60,893 bases of DNA. Source: Bacteroidales bacterium. GTDB lineage: Bacteria; Bacteroidota; Bacteroidia; Bacteroidales; GWA2-32-17. The stretch covers positions 1-60,893 of the forward strand of contig JAOAFV010000009.1 in the NCBI GenBank assembly GCA_026416095.1. The letters run 5' to 3'. The notes under the pieces are model-generated. The model had not been told where the DNA came from, made no database searches, and saw only the letters and a program-made list of their open reading frames with translations. Below, piece after piece: positions 28,787-39,048 of this stretch (positions are counted from its first letter, which is position 1; every line of letters starts with the position of its first letter). A program made the position numbers and the translations under genes.

Positions 28787-28812
28787 GTAAAAAAGTCTAT
28801 TAACTTTTTTAC
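28787..28812. repeat. Perfect 10-bp inverted repeat, 6-nt loop
   Basis: GTAAAAAAGT (28787-28796) and ACTTTTTTAC (28803-28812) are exact inverted complements with loop ctatta. It is AT-only apart from two G-C pairs per arm, so weak as RNA; it could be a protein-binding site or a bidirectional terminator-like element. The left arm lies in TTTGTAAAAAAGTCT, a string also found just before genes at 46264 and 55695. Confidence 0.55.
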
Positions 28813-28962
28813 ATACAAAACCTAATTTTTATGTTAATTTTAAAATATGCAGATTTAAAAGTTAAGAACTTATACAATAAGTTATGAAGGAAAATATAAT
28901 CTTAATCTAAACAAAAAAATAGTTATATTGTTTCAATAATTCTTAAATTAATAAAAAAACCA

Positions 28963-28970
28963 TATTTTTG
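28963..28970 (+). promoter_or_regulatory. Putative -7 box (TATTTTTG)
   Basis: An exact TAnnTTTG match 15 nt before ATG 28986. Confidence 0.45.
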
Positions 28971-28985
28971 TAAAAATTTTTAACC

Positions 28986-30833
28986 ATGAAAAACTTTTAT
29001 TTTTTAATAATTTTAGGTTGTTTTTTTACAACTTTAAATTCTCAAACTCAGAGATTAATTTTATTCGAAGAGTTTACAAATGCGTCGTGTGGGCCGTGTG
29101 CAGCTACTAATCCTGCATTAGATGCTTTATTACAAGCAAATTCAAATAAGATTGTAGCAATAAAGTATCATACTAATTGGCCAGGTACCGATCCTATGAA
29201 TGCCCAAAATAGTTCTGATGTGTCTGCAAGGGTTAATTATTATTCAGTTGAAGCAGTACCCCATGGCATTATGGATGGTAATGTTTTTAATGATCATCCC
29301 GGCTACTTTACCCAAACAAACATTGACAACGAATATAATATACCCTCTCCTTTTCAAATTAATTTAACTCACCAATTTTCATTAGATTATGACTCAATTT
29401 ACATAAGTTGCACATTAATTTGCAAGCAAGCAATAAGTAGTACACAACTTAAGTTACGAATAGCTCTTATTGAAAAAGTAATAGAATATGAAACTCCTCC
29501 TGGCAGTAATGGTGAAACAATTTTTTACGATGTTATGCGTAAAATGATACCCAATGCAAATGGAACGACATTGCCAGCCACATGGAATGTTAATGATAGT
29601 CAGACTTTTAATTTTGGAGTTGCAATACCTACTTACATTTACGATAAAGGCCAGCTTGCAGTAGTTGCTTTTATCCAAGACGATACCAATAAAAATGTTA
29701 AACAAGCAGCCAGAACCGCTCCTCAAACTATACCACTCGACGCAAAAGTAATTGCAATAAATAACCTGCCTTCATTAACTTGTAATAACTCTATAAGCAA
29801 TATTAGTATTTCTTTTAAAAACAATGGTACAAACCCAATTACTTTTGCTCAAATAAAATATTGGATCGATTCTAATTCACCGCAAACTATCGATTGGACT
29901 GGAAATTTGGTCAGTGGTCAAACCACTCAAATAACTATTCCTACTATATATGTTTCTCATGGTAAACATACGCTAAATGTCGAAATTGTAAATCCAAATA
30001 ATCAAACCGATTATAATTCGAATAATAATAAAAAAACAAAAGATTTTAACGTTGTACATAATATTATTTCGTTACCAATAACTCAAACATTTTCACAAGT
30101 CGCATTTCCGCCTAATAATTGGTTTATTATTGATGTTGACAACGATGGTTATAAATGGGTAAGAGCATCTTCAAGCCATAGTGGTGGTGTTGGTTCTGCT
30201 AAGATTGCATTTTACGATATTCCCATAGGTAAGATTGATGATTTATTTACAACTAAAATAGATTTATCGAACGCACAAAATTGTAAATTAACATTTTGGA
30301 TTGCACATGCTCAATATAATTTTACTTACCAAGATAAATTGCAAGTTGATGTGTCGACAGACTGTGGAGCTACATGGACAACAAAATGGGCGAAAACTGG
30401 CCCTGAGCTCGCAACTACAGCCCCTACAACATCGGAATATATACCTTCGTCGTCTCACTGGCGACAGGAAGAAGTTTGGTTAACTCAATATATTGGATAC
30501 CCAGAAGTAATGATACGTTTCAGAGCTACAAGTGGGTATTCAAATAATTTGTATCTGGATGATATTTATATTTTAGATCCATTATCTTCTGAAAATAAAG
30601 AAATTGCAAGAAATTTTACTTATTATGTTAATGATAATAAACTAAATATAGAATTTTTTGAAACTCCGCAAAAACCCATAGTCGTTAGTTTATACAATTC
30701 AATAGGACAAGAACTTTTTAGGCAACAAACAAAGTCAAAAACAATAATAATAGATTTGTCGAAATTTGATAAAGGTATTTATTTATTAAAGGTTGAAAAT
30801 AATACAACAGAAATTAGAAAAATAATTAAATAA
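28986..30833 (+). CDS. T9SS-exported thioredoxin-like protein with choice-of-anchor J-type domain
   Basis: A 615-residue secreted protein. After the leader (residues 1-19) comes an Omp28/thioredoxin-like domain with FEEFTNASCGPCAATNPALD (CGPC redox motif, about residue 36) and a cis-proline region VEAVPHGIMDG. Residues about 250-360 look like an Ig/CARDB-type sandwich (LNVEIVNPNNQTDYNSNNN). Residues 370-530 resemble the MAM-like choice-of-anchor J domain (PNNWFIIDVDNDGYKW, LYLDDIYI). The last 75 residues are a type A T9SS sorting domain (VVSLYNSIGQELF, FDKGIYLLKVE). It is predicted to cross the outer membrane through T9SS and remain on the surface or be released. Confidence 0.88.
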   Translation: MKNFYFLIILGCFFTTLNSQTQRLILFEEFTNASCGPCAATNPALDALLQANSNKIVAIKYHTNWPGTDPMNAQNSSDVSARVNYYSVEAVPHGIMDGNVFNDHPGYFTQTNIDNEYNIPSPFQINLTHQFSLDYDSIYISCTLICKQAISSTQLKLRIALIEKVIEYETPPGSNGETIFYDVMRKMIPNANGTTLPATWNVNDSQTFNFGVAIPTYIYDKGQLAVVAFIQDDTNKNVKQAARTAPQTIPLDAKVIAINNLPSLTCNNSISNISISFKNNGTNPITFAQIKYWIDSNSPQTIDWTGNLVSGQTTQITIPTIYVSHGKHTLNVEIVNPNNQTDYNSNNNKKTKDFNVVHNIISLPITQTFSQVAFPPNNWFIIDVDNDGYKWVRASSSHSGGVGSAKIAFYDIPIGKIDDLFTTKIDLSNAQNCKLTFWIAHAQYNFTYQDKLQVDVSTDCGATWTTKWAKTGPELATTAPTTSEYIPSSSHWRQEEVWLTQYIGYPEVMIRFRATSGYSNNLYLDDIYILDPLSSENKEIARNFTYYVNDNKLNIEFFETPQKPIVVSLYNSIGQELFRQQTKSKTIIIDLSKFDKGIYLLKVENNTTEIRKIIK

Positions 30834-30958
30834 TTTTCTTAAAATATTGGCGTAATTAAAAAAATAACTTCTCACTTCTCATGGTAAATGCTAATGTAAA
30901 AAAGTTAAAATATACGAAGTTATTTTGCGATAATTTTTTTTTAATTTGTGAATTATCG

Positions 30959-30966
30959 TAATTTTG
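30959..30966 (+). promoter_or_regulatory. -7 box (TAATTTTG) deciding the deoC start
   Basis: An exact TAnnTTTG match 14 nt before ATG 30981. It lies downstream of an in-frame GTG at 30948, which therefore should not be used. Confidence 0.5.
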
Positions 30967-30980
30967 TAAAAAATATAAAA

Positions 30981-31835
30981 ATGAACTTTAATAAAGACGA
31001 AATTACTCAGGCAGTTATTGAAATAGCAAGAATCGCTGAAAAAGAATATAATATCGAAACGTTAAAAAAAATATTTAATTGTATAGATTTAACTTCATTA
31101 AATACAGATGACAATAATACTGTTATTTCGCAAATGGTAGAAAAAGTAAGCAATTTCAGTAACAAATTTCCTGAAATTAATAATGTTGCTGCAATTTGTG
31201 TATATCCTAATTTTGTAAAGATTGTTAAAGAAAAGTTAACCGACAAAAATGTAAAGATTGCAGCTGTTGCAGGGGGGTTCCCATCTTCACAAACTTTTTT
31301 ATCTATAAAACTTGCTGAAACTAATCTTGCAATAGAAAAAGGCGCAGATGAAGTTGATATTGTTTTATCTGTTGGAAAATTTCTGAATAAAGAATATCGA
31401 GAAGTTACAAACGAAATTGTTTTTTTAAAAAATGTTTCGCAAAATGCTTGTTTAAAAGTTATATTAGAAACAGGACTTCTTAAAGACGAAAAACTTATAT
31501 ACGATGCAAGTATTGTAAGCATGGAGTCGGGAGCCGATTTTATTAAAACATCTACTGGTAAACTTGAACCAATGGCCACATACGAAGCAGTATACGTAAT
31601 GTGCAATGCCATTAAAGATTATTACGAGAAAAACAAAAGGATGGTTGGAATAAAACCCTCGGGCGGAATTACAGCAGTTAGACAAGCAATAACTTATTAT
31701 ACTATTGTAAAAACAATTCTGGGCGAAGATTGGTTAAATAATAGCTACTTTAGAATTGGCACAAGTCGTTTAGCAAACAATTTGCTTGGTGAAATATTAA
31801 GATTGGAAGGGAAAAGCGAAATAAAATATTTTTAG
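30981..31835 (+). CDS. deoC: Deoxyribose-phosphate aldolase
   Basis: A 284-residue class I aldolase that splits 2-deoxyribose-5-phosphate into glyceraldehyde-3-phosphate and acetaldehyde. The Schiff-base lysine is in GADFIKTSTGKL, the substrate aspartate region in ADEVDIVLSVGKF, and the second lysine in VGIKPSGGI. The frame opens at GTG 30948, but a promoter box within that extension and the family's usual length favour ATG 30981. It stands alone and ends 2 nt from the convergent SDR gene. Confidence 0.93.
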   Translation: MNFNKDEITQAVIEIARIAEKEYNIETLKKIFNCIDLTSLNTDDNNTVISQMVEKVSNFSNKFPEINNVAAICVYPNFVKIVKEKLTDKNVKIAAVAGGFPSSQTFLSIKLAETNLAIEKGADEVDIVLSVGKFLNKEYREVTNEIVFLKNVSQNACLKVILETGLLKDEKLIYDASIVSMESGADFIKTSTGKLEPMATYEAVYVMCNAIKDYYEKNKRMVGIKPSGGITAVRQAITYYTIVKTILGEDWLNNSYFRIGTSRLANNLLGEILRLEGKSEIKYF

Positions 31836-31837
31836 AA

Positions 31838-32845
31838 TTAGAGTAATTTGTTTTCCTTGTACCATGCTATACACTCTTTTAATCCTTTTTCAAGGTCGTA
31901 TGTTGCTTTAAAATTAAAATCTGTTTTAAGCTCATCTATGTTACATATCCAATTATTTGCTTTTAATATTTCATACTTATCTCTATTTAAAACCGGTAGT
32001 TTCCCTGTTGGCTTATGAATAAATTCATTTATAATAACTATAAGCTTAAAGATGCTTAACGGAATGTAAATATTAATTGCTTTTTTTTGTAAAATATTTT
32101 TAAGAAGCCTTACAAAATCACTATATTTATAAACATTGCCGTCGGAAACAAAATATGTTTTGTGAATTATATTAGAGTTTAAAACATCGAAGGTCAATTT
32201 TGCAAAATCTTTTACATATATAAAAGTTAAGTACTTTTCGCTCTTACCCACAAAAGGTGCAATATAATTATTTAATGTTTTATAAAGTTCGTAATAATCC
32301 TTTTCGCGTGGCCCATAAATTCCTGTTGGTCTAAGTATTATCCATGGTAATTCTTTGAAGCTTTGTATGTATTGTTCGGCCATATATTTGCTATGACCAT
32401 AAGCTGTTCTTTTATAATTAGGTTCGTCGGTAATATTCATCGGTTCTATTCTATTATCTTTACATGGACCCATTACAGCTAAGCTACTAACATAAATAAA
32501 TTTCTCTATTTTTAGACCAGTTTCAACAATTGCATCTACTAAATTTTTTGTACCATTATAATTTACTTCAAAAAAATCGTTTTTTCTTTTGGCTTTTGTT
32601 ATTCCTGCATTATGAATTATAAAGTCAATATTTTCTTTATTTTTTATAATGTCGTTCAAAATTTCTTTTATAGCATTTTTACTACTTAAGTCGATATAAA
32701 CAATATTTATTTTTTCATTTTTTAAATATTCAGTAGAACTAGACTTTCTTATAGCCGCAAATACTTTAATATTTCTTTTTATTGCTTCTTCGACTAAAAA
32801 ACTACCCACAAAGCCACTTGCTCCGGTTATTAATACACTTTTCAT
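31838..32845 (-). CDS. NAD-dependent epimerase/dehydratase (extended SDR)
   Basis: A 335-residue Rossmann protein. The NAD(P) motif is ITGASGFVGSFLVEEA at the N terminus. The catalytic Tyr-x-x-x-Lys is in TAYGHSKYMAEQY, with a serine upstream in YVSSLAVMG. ILRPTGIYGPRE is typical of the extended SDR family. The substrate, perhaps a nucleotide sugar or a sterol/flavonoid-like keto group, cannot be fixed. It is the last gene of the minus-strand run that starts with rimP, 2 nt after the unrecognised ORF. Confidence 0.85.
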   Translation of the reverse strand: MKSVLITGASGFVGSFLVEEAIKRNIKVFAAIRKSSSTEYLKNEKINIVYIDLSSKNAIKEILNDIIKNKENIDFIIHNAGITKAKRKNDFFEVNYNGTKNLVDAIVETGLKIEKFIYVSSLAVMGPCKDNRIEPMNITDEPNYKRTAYGHSKYMAEQYIQSFKELPWIILRPTGIYGPREKDYYELYKTLNNYIAPFVGKSEKYLTFIYVKDFAKLTFDVLNSNIIHKTYFVSDGNVYKYSDFVRLLKNILQKKAINIYIPLSIFKLIVIINEFIHKPTGKLPVLNRDKYEILKANNWICNIDELKTDFNFKATYDLEKGLKECIAWYKENKLL

Positions 32846-32847
32846 AA

Positions 32848-33501
32848 CTATATTAATATTTCTCTAATCAAGCTTATTTGTACAAGATGTTGCTTATCCT
32901 TAAAATCTTTTAAAGCTTCTAAAGCTTTAAAATTCCCTTCGAGTTTATTACTACTTGTAGCACATTTAATGCTAACTTTAATATACTCTTTTACCAAATT
33001 AGCTGAATGTAAAGCAACATTTCCTTTGTTCTGATATTTTACAAACATTCCTTTAAAAAGCAATTCTATTACATTACGCTTTGTTGAGGCTTTAAGTAAA
33101 TACAGCCACCTCAATATAAAAATTCTTCCAATACTTTTTGATAATGTACCTATAAGAAAAAATGCAAATACTTTAAAGTTAACAAAATTGTCGTTATTAT
33201 CTATAACTATAGATATAAACCACTTATTGAGATGTTTATTGAAAAATACAAAGTATTGTTTAGTATAATAATTAATAAGTTGTTTTGAAATAATTACAAA
33301 AACATATAACTTATTAAAGCCTTCGGCTAATGATGTTAATAATTTTTCATTGCATTTTAAAAGCTCTATTATGAATGACGCATTTATTAATTTTAAAACC
33401 CATTTTTTTTTAACAATGCTACATACGTTTTTTATTTTATCGAGTATAAGGGTAATAAAAATAACGAATTTACTTTGAAGAAAATCAATACAAAATTTCA
33501 T
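32848..33501 (-). CDS. Unrecognised 217-residue protein
   Basis: An open frame of 217 codons in the tight run between two SDR genes, with 2 nt to the next gene and 18 nt from the previous one. The protein is basic, helical and rich in Lys, Leu, Phe and Ile. The last 70 residues (NLVKEYIKVSIKCATSSNKL, then KALEALKDFKDKQHLVQISL) look like amphipathic helices. No motif or family is recognised and no signal peptide is clear. Spacing and length support it as a real gene; the AT-rich composition means chance cannot be excluded. Confidence 0.5.
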   Translation of the reverse strand: MKFCIDFLQSKFVIFITLILDKIKNVCSIVKKKWVLKLINASFIIELLKCNEKLLTSLAEGFNKLYVFVIISKQLINYYTKQYFVFFNKHLNKWFISIVIDNNDNFVNFKVFAFFLIGTLSKSIGRIFILRWLYLLKASTKRNVIELLFKGMFVKYQNKGNVALHSANLVKEYIKVSIKCATSSNKLEGNFKALEALKDFKDKQHLVQISLIREILI

Positions 33502-33519
33502 ATTTTTCTTAAATGTAAC

Positions 33520-33720
33520 TTAGTAAGGATAAGCATGAATGAGAAGATTATTAAATATTTCTTCAAATACTTCATATGATATTCCTTTTATTATTAAAAA
33601 CAATTTAGCCATGATTTCTTTTAACCATATTTTTTTCAAAAGTATATATAATAAGATTGGATTCTCCTCTAAATTAATAAAATTAATAAACGAAAACCTA
33701 AGTAATTTATGATTTTTCAT
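33520..33720 (-). CDS. Unrecognised 66-residue protein
   Basis: A short basic, hydrophobic protein (LLYILLKKIWLKEIMAKLFL). Its ATG shares one base with the stop of the preceding small gene (TAATG), which suggests translational coupling, and 18 nt separate it from the next ORF. No family is recognised. The coupling is the main support. Confidence 0.4.
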   Translation of the reverse strand: MKNHKLLRFSFINFINLEENPILLYILLKKIWLKEIMAKLFLIIKGISYEVFEEIFNNLLIHAYPY

Positions 33721-33965
33721 TATGTTTGACTTATTTTTACTTTGTTTGCAATTCTACCAGATATTTTATTTGCTTTATAAGTATTAAAACAACATGCATT
33801 GCAGCAATCGCACGAAAAGGAGTTATGCCATTTTAGCGTTCGGTATTCATTTGCATACGATAAGAGACGATACCCGTATTTATTTCCTTTATCTAAATTG
33901 TAATTAAAACCAATAATTTTATTTAAATTACATAATGGTTTTAATTCTTGTACAATAATCGACAT
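33720..33965 (-). CDS. Small cysteine-cluster protein (81 residues)
   Basis: An 81-residue protein with the distinctive segment SFSCDCCNACCFNTY, in which five cysteines sit within eight residues, and one further cysteine upstream (KPLCN). Such clusters usually bind metal or an iron-sulfur centre, but I cannot assign a family. The rest is polar and basic (IGFNYNLDKGNKYGYRLLSY, KANKISGRIANKVK). It lies 5 nt after the UDP-glucuronate-epimerase-like gene and overlaps the next ORF by one base. Not secreted by sequence. Function unknown. Confidence 0.6.
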   Translation of the reverse strand: MSIIVQELKPLCNLNKIIGFNYNLDKGNKYGYRLLSYANEYRTLKWHNSFSCDCCNACCFNTYKANKISGRIANKVKISQT

Positions 33966-33970
33966 TTTTA

Positions 33971-35017
33971 TTAGTTCGATATTCTATAATAATCTAGATA
34001 CCAATTTATGAATTTTTCTATTCCATCTTCTATTTTGGTTGTTGGAATAAAGTTTAAAGATTCTTTTAATTTGCTATTTTTTGCATAAGTTTGCACTATA
34101 TCGCCCTTTTGCATTTCGGTGAGTTTAATTTTTGCCTTTTTATTAAGTTTTTTTTCAATGATGCTAACAAGTTCTGTTAATTTAACAGGATTTCCACCAC
34201 CAATGTTATAAATAACAAAAGGAGCTACAGAGTTCGAATTATCAATATTTTTAATGCTTTTAAGGCCATGAGGAATTTTTTCTATAAGTTCAACTAAAGG
34301 GGCAACAACATCGTCGATATATGTAAAATCACGAAACATTTCGCCATAGTTAAAAAGATTAATTGTTTTATTATTTATAATGCTGTCGACAAATGTAAAG
34401 AGAGCCATATCGGGCCTACCCCAGGGTCCATAAACTGTAAAGAAGCGCAAACAAGTTGTAGGAATATTGAATAAGTATGAGTAAGAATGAGCAATAAGCT
34501 CACCGCTACGTTTGGTTGCAGCATATAAGCTTACTGGATGATTTGCACAATCTGTCTCCGAAAAAGGTATTTTGCTATTTAACCCATAAACACTACTACT
34601 ACTGGCAAATATTAGATGATTAACTTTAAATTTCCTTATACTTTCCAATATATTTGTAAAACCTACAATATTTGAATAGATATAAGTAAAAGGATTCTCT
34701 AAGCTATATCGTACTCCTGCTTGAGCAGCCAAATGAATTACAACTTCTGGTTTAAATTCTTCAAAAATATTAATTATAAAATTATTTTCTATATCAGTTT
34801 TAATAAAAAATAAGTTACCATTTTCAGATTTTATTAATGTATTTGACTGGCCAGAATAGTCAATGCCTAAATTTTTTAAACGGTCGATTTTTAGATTAAC
34901 GTCATAATAGTTGTTCAAATTGTCAATCCCTATGATTTTATAATTTCCTTTATTAAGTAAATTTTTGGCTACATGGAAACCGATAAAACCAGCAATTCCT
35001 GTTACTAAAATTTTCAT
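33971..35017 (-). CDS. UDP-glucuronate 4-epimerase-like nucleotide-sugar epimerase
   Basis: A 348-residue extended SDR. The NAD motif is VTGIAGFIGFHVAKNL; GIDNLNNYYDVNLKIDRL is the segment typical of UDP-glucuronate 4-epimerases (CapI/LpsL group). The catalytic Tyr-Lys lies in SLYAATKRSGELIAH with serines in FASSSSVYG, and RFFTVYGPWGRPDMALFTF follows. It would supply UDP-galacturonate for surface polysaccharide. The frame extends to 35044 inside infB; ATG 35017 (MKILVTGIAGF) leaves a 4-nt gap and the normal family start, so I chose it. Confidence 0.88.
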   Translation of the reverse strand: MKILVTGIAGFIGFHVAKNLLNKGNYKIIGIDNLNNYYDVNLKIDRLKNLGIDYSGQSNTLIKSENGNLFFIKTDIENNFIINIFEEFKPEVVIHLAAQAGVRYSLENPFTYIYSNIVGFTNILESIRKFKVNHLIFASSSSVYGLNSKIPFSETDCANHPVSLYAATKRSGELIAHSYSYLFNIPTTCLRFFTVYGPWGRPDMALFTFVDSIINNKTINLFNYGEMFRDFTYIDDVVAPLVELIEKIPHGLKSIKNIDNSNSVAPFVIYNIGGGNPVKLTELVSIIEKKLNKKAKIKLTEMQKGDIVQTYAKNSKLKESLNFIPTTKIEDGIEKFINWYLDYYRISN

Positions 35018-35021
35018 TAAA

Positions 35022-37787
35022 TTACACCTTCTTTTTAGTTTCAACTTCTATGAAAGCTTCGATTATGTCGCCTACTTTAATATCATTAAAGTTTTCAATG
35101 GCAATACCACATTCTTGGTTAACTTGTACTTCTTTAACATCGTCTTTATATCGTTTAAGCGATTTAATATTCCCAGTATAAACAACAATACCATTTCTAA
35201 TGATCCTTACCTTTGAATTGCTGAAAATTTTACCATCAAGCACTACACAACCAGCAACAGTTCCAACTTTTGAAATTTTAAAAGTTTCTTTTATTTCAGC
35301 TGAACCTGTAATTTCTTCTTTAATAACAGGAGAAAGCATTCCTTCTATTGCTTGTTTTAAATCTTCTATGGCATCGTATATTATTGAGTATAACCTTATT
35401 TCTATTTGTTCTTGTTCGGCAAGTTTTCTTGCATTAACAGATGGTCGTACTTGAAATCCTATTATAATGGCATTAGAAGCTGCGGCAAGCATAACATCAG
35501 ATTCAGATATTTGTCCAACACCTTTGTGTATTACATTAACTTTTACTTCTTCATTACTAAGTTTAATTAAGGAGTCGCTTAAAGCCTCTATAGAGCCATC
35601 TACATCGCCTTTAACTATAATATTAACTTCTTTAAAGCCAACTTTTAAGCGTTTGCTTAATTCGTCGAGAGTAATATGTCGTCTGGTTCTAAAGCTTTGT
35701 TCTCGTAATATTTGAGCTCTTTTTGTAGCTATTTCTTTAGCTTCTTGCTCGCTTGTAAGAACAATAAATTTATCGCCTGCTTGAGGAGCGCCGTTTAATC
35801 CAAGCACTTGAACAGGAGTAGAAGGGCCTGCTTCTTCTAGTCGCTGATTTCTTTCGTTGTACATTGCTTTAACTCTACCATAATAAATGCCTGCAAGAAT
35901 AATATCACCGACTCTTAAAGTTCCGTTTTTAACAAGACAATTAGCCACGTAACCTTTACCTTTATCGAGCGACGATTCAATAACAATGCCCGATGCTCTT
36001 CTTTTGGGATTTGCTGTTAGATTTAGATTAATATCAGCTTCGGCTAACACTTTTTCTAATAATAAATCGACATTTGTTCCAAGTTTTGCAGAAATTTCTT
36101 GACATTGGTAATTACCCCCCCATTCTTCGACAAGAATATTCATTTGAGCTAGTTGTTCTTTAACTCTGTCGGGGTTTGCTTCGGGTTTATCAATTTTATT
36201 GATAGCAAATATCATTCTAACACCGGCTGCTTGAGCATGATTAATAGCTTCGATGGTTTGGGGTTTTATTCCATCGTCGGCTGCTATTACTATAATAGCA
36301 ATGTCGGTTAATTGAGCACCACGCGCACGCATTGCTGTAAATGCTTCATGGCCAGGAGTATCTATGAATGTTATTTTACGGCCATTAGGTAATTGTACAC
36401 TATATGCTCCAATATGCTGAGTTATGCCTCCTGCTTCTCCTGCAACAACATTAGTGTTTCTAATATAATCAAGCAATTTTGTTTTTCCGTGGTCTACATG
36501 CCCCATTACTGTAACAATTGGAGGACGAGGTACTAAATCTTCTTCGTTATCTATTTGTGTATCTTCATAATCAGTAGATACATCTACTGTAATTAATTCA
36601 ACTTTATAGCCATATTCTTCAGCTATAAGCGATATATATTCATAGTCTAATCGTTGATTTATGGACACAAATAAACCCAAGTTCATACATGTTTTTATAA
36701 CTTCGTTTACAGGCACATTCATCATTGTAGCTAGTTCGTTTACTGTGATAAATTCAGATATTTTTAAAATATTTTTTTCCTTTTCTTTTAGTTCAATTTC
36801 TTCTTGTAATTTTTGGCTAATAGCTTCCCTTTTTTCGCGTCTATATACAGCTGAAGTCGATTTTGTTTTTGGTTGCATATTATTTAAAGTATTTCTAAAA
36901 TTTTGTTCAATTTCTTCTTCACTAATTTCTTTCTTATATTTTTTCTTTTTTCCTTTTTTGAAAAAGGGTTTTCTGTTTTCAATTCTATCGGTATCGGAAT
37001 AAAATTCTTTTTTTACTTTTATTCTTTTTCTTTTAGGCTTTTTTTGTTCTTCTTCTTTTAGTAACTTAGTTGAGAAAACTGGCTTAGCAGCTCTACTTAT
37101 TTCTTGATTTTTATTAATATTATCGACTTGAATTGTTTCGCTTGTTTTAACTTGTTCTACTTGTAAATTTTCCTGGTTTTGAGTGGTAATTTTTTTACGA
37201 TCTTCTTCTGGTGTTTTTAGTTCTTCTTTTTTTATTTTTAAATCCTCTGTTTTACCTTTAGTTTCCTTTTTATCGGTTTTAGATACTTTATTTTCGTCTA
37301 AATTTATTTTACCTATTACATGAGGACCTTGAAGTGTAGGAATTTCTGTTTGAATAAATTTGCTTTCTTCGATTGGTTCATGTTTGGTTTCTTCAGCTGT
37401 GGTTTCTTTTGTTGTTTTTTCTTCAGTTTTTTGTGAAGTTGAGAAATGTTCAATTTTTCCTATTATTCTAGGACCTTCTAATTTCTCAACCCTTGTTTGA
37501 ATAAATTTTGATTCTATTTCGTCGTGCAAATATTTTTCTTCTCTTTCATCATCAAGGGTTAAGGTTTTTTTTCTAGATTTAATATCAAAATTTTCAGTTT
37601 TTCTTTTTATTATACTATCTGTAAGAAATTCTTCGGTACATAAATCATACATTTGTTGGGTAAGTTTTTGGTTTGGGTCGCAACTAACGTCGTATCCCTT
37701 TTTTTTCAAAAAATCAACAATTTTATCTATACCAACATTCATTTCGATAGCTACCTTTGCAAGCCTATATACTTTTATTTCGCTCAT
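35022..37787 (-). CDS. infB: Translation initiation factor IF-2
   Basis: A 921-residue GTPase that brings initiator tRNA to the ribosome. An IF2_N segment sits at the start ([20 protein letters not shown]), followed by a long lysine/glutamate-rich linker (about 80-320) with two related blocks ending GPRIIGKI and GPHVIGKI, then a second IF2_N ([19 protein letters not shown]). The G domain begins near 420 with [34 protein letters not shown] and NKID; the C domains follow. Third gene of rimP-nusA-infB, starting 14 nt after nusA. The linker length and charge are normal for this phylum. Confidence 0.96.
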   Translation of the reverse strand: MSEIKVYRLAKVAIEMNVGIDKIVDFLKKKGYDVSCDPNQKLTQQMYDLCTEEFLTDSIIKRKTENFDIKSRKKTLTLDDEREEKYLHDEIESKFIQTRVEKLEGPRIIGKIEHFSTSQKTEEKTTKETTAEETKHEPIEESKFIQTEIPTLQGPHVIGKINLDENKVSKTDKKETKGKTEDLKIKKEELKTPEEDRKKITTQNQENLQVEQVKTSETIQVDNINKNQEISRAAKPVFSTKLLKEEEQKKPKRKRIKVKKEFYSDTDRIENRKPFFKKGKKKKYKKEISEEEIEQNFRNTLNNMQPKTKSTSAVYRREKREAISQKLQEEIELKEKEKNILKISEFITVNELATMMNVPVNEVIKTCMNLGLFVSINQRLDYEYISLIAEEYGYKVELITVDVSTDYEDTQIDNEEDLVPRPPIVTVMGHVDHGKTKLLDYIRNTNVVAGEAGGITQHIGAYSVQLPNGRKITFIDTPGHEAFTAMRARGAQLTDIAIIVIAADDGIKPQTIEAINHAQAAGVRMIFAINKIDKPEANPDRVKEQLAQMNILVEEWGGNYQCQEISAKLGTNVDLLLEKVLAEADINLNLTANPKRRASGIVIESSLDKGKGYVANCLVKNGTLRVGDIILAGIYYGRVKAMYNERNQRLEEAGPSTPVQVLGLNGAPQAGDKFIVLTSEQEAKEIATKRAQILREQSFRTRRHITLDELSKRLKVGFKEVNIIVKGDVDGSIEALSDSLIKLSNEEVKVNVIHKGVGQISESDVMLAAASNAIIIGFQVRPSVNARKLAEQEQIEIRLYSIIYDAIEDLKQAIEGMLSPVIKEEITGSAEIKETFKISKVGTVAGCVVLDGKIFSNSKVRIIRNGIVVYTGNIKSLKRYKDDVKEVQVNQECGIAIENFNDIKVGDIIEAFIEVETKKKV

Positions 37788-37801
37788 AGATAAAAAAAAT
37801 T

Positions 37802-39043
37802 TTATTTTTCAAATTCTTTTTTAATAACTTCTATAACATGCTTAATAGTTTCTTCTTCCAAATCGGTTAAACGTGATAGGTCTTCTACAGAATATTTGAG
37901 GACACTTTTAGCAGTATCGCACCCAATTTTTTTTAACTCTTCAATTACCCAATCTTCTATTTCATCGGCAAATTCTTCTATTTCGATATCTTCTTCATCT
38001 TCTTCTGTAATATTTCTGTAAACATCAATTTCGTAACCTGTAAGCATACTTGCAAGTCGAATATTAAAACCACCTTTACCAATAGCAAGAGAAACCTGAT
38101 CTGGATTTAAATAAACTTCGGCTCTTTTTTCGTTTTCGTATATCTTAATATCTGTAATTTTAGCAGGAGATAAAGCTCTACGAATATAAAGCTCTGGATT
38201 TGTAGTGTAATTTATAACGTCGATATTTTCGTTTTTTAATTCTCTAACTATTGCATGTATTCTATTACCTTTTACTCCAACGCAAGCTCCTACAGGGTCT
38301 ATTCTTTCATCGTAAGATTCAACGGCAACTTTGGCTCTTTCGCCAGGAATTCTAACAATTTTTTTTATTGTTATTAGCCCATCATTTATTTCTGGTACTT
38401 CTCTTTCGAAAAGTTTTTCAAGAAACATAGGAGATGTTCTAGACATAGTAATTATAGGTAACCCATTACGCATTTCAACTTTAATAAGAACACCAATTAC
38501 TTGGTCTCCTTTTTTAAAATTATCGGTAGGAATTTGTTCGCTTCTTGGTAGTATTATTTCATTACCTTCGTCGTCTAATAATAATATTTCTTTTTTTGAA
38601 ATTAAGTAAACTTCTCCCGAAATTATTTCGCCAATTTTTTCTTTATACTTGTTGTATACGTTATTTTTTTCGTACTCCATTATTTTGTTTTGAAAGGCAT
38701 TTCTCATAAAAGTAATAGTGCGTCGCTTAAAAGTTCTGATATCAATACGGTCTGAAACAGTTTCACCAACCGAAAAGTCGTTATCAATTTTTTTTGCTTC
38801 ACTAAGTGGTATTTGTGTAACAGGATCATTAAAATCTTTATCATCAACAACAATTCTCTCTCTGTAAATTTCAAAGTCGTTTTTATCGGGATTTATTATT
38901 ATTGAAAAATTATCGGATGTACCGTATTCCTTTTTTAACGAAGCAAGTAAAACTTCTTCAAGAATTTTTGAAAGTGTAGGCCTATCTATGTTTCTTTCTT
39001 CTTTAAATTCTGCAAAAAATTCCATTAAATTTAGTTCTTTCAT
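37802..39043 (-). CDS. nusA: Transcription termination/antitermination factor NusA
   Basis: A 413-residue RNA-polymerase-binding protein. An N-terminal NusA domain ([20 protein letters not shown]), an S1 domain ([20 protein letters not shown]) and two KH domains ([40 protein letters not shown]) are visible. A single helical AR-like segment closes the protein. It lies 5 nt after rimP and 14 nt before infB. In some bacteria NusA feeds back on its own operon leader; the hairpin at 39495-39509 is a candidate target. Confidence 0.95.
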   Translation of the reverse strand: MKELNLMEFFAEFKEERNIDRPTLSKILEEVLLASLKKEYGTSDNFSIIINPDKNDFEIYRERIVVDDKDFNDPVTQIPLSEAKKIDNDFSVGETVSDRIDIRTFKRRTITFMRNAFQNKIMEYEKNNVYNKYKEKIGEIISGEVYLISKKEILLLDDEGNEIILPRSEQIPTDNFKKGDQVIGVLIKVEMRNGLPIITMSRTSPMFLEKLFEREVPEINDGLITIKKIVRIPGERAKVAVESYDERIDPVGACVGVKGNRIHAIVRELKNENIDVINYTTNPELYIRRALSPAKITDIKIYENEKRAEVYLNPDQVSLAIGKGGFNIRLASMLTGYEIDVYRNITEEDEEDIEIEEFADEIEDWVIEELKKIGCDTAKSVLKYSVEDLSRLTDLEEETIKHVIEVIKKEFEK

Positions 39044-39048
39044 AGTTA

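Larger units (their letters stand above)
28216..28985. other. 770-nt gene-free region after clpX
   Basis: No gene supported. It has a 13-nt direct repeat ttatttaaaaatt near 28219 and 28241, a perfect 10-bp inverted repeat at 28787-28812, and the promoter-like box of the downstream gene at 28963-28970. A tiny 18-codon frame at 28831-28887 starts MLILKYADLK but has no support beyond being open. Confidence 0.5.

Noticed and set aside
28831-28887. 18-codon frame MLILKYADLK...
   Set aside because: Too short and without conservation evidence.
31007-31612. 201-codon open frame on the minus strand
   Set aside because: It lies fully antisense to deoC, whose catalytic motifs are intact; it is a shadow frame.
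36661-37002. 113-codon plus-strand frame inside infB
   Set aside because: Antisense to the lysine-rich linker of IF-2; composition artefact.
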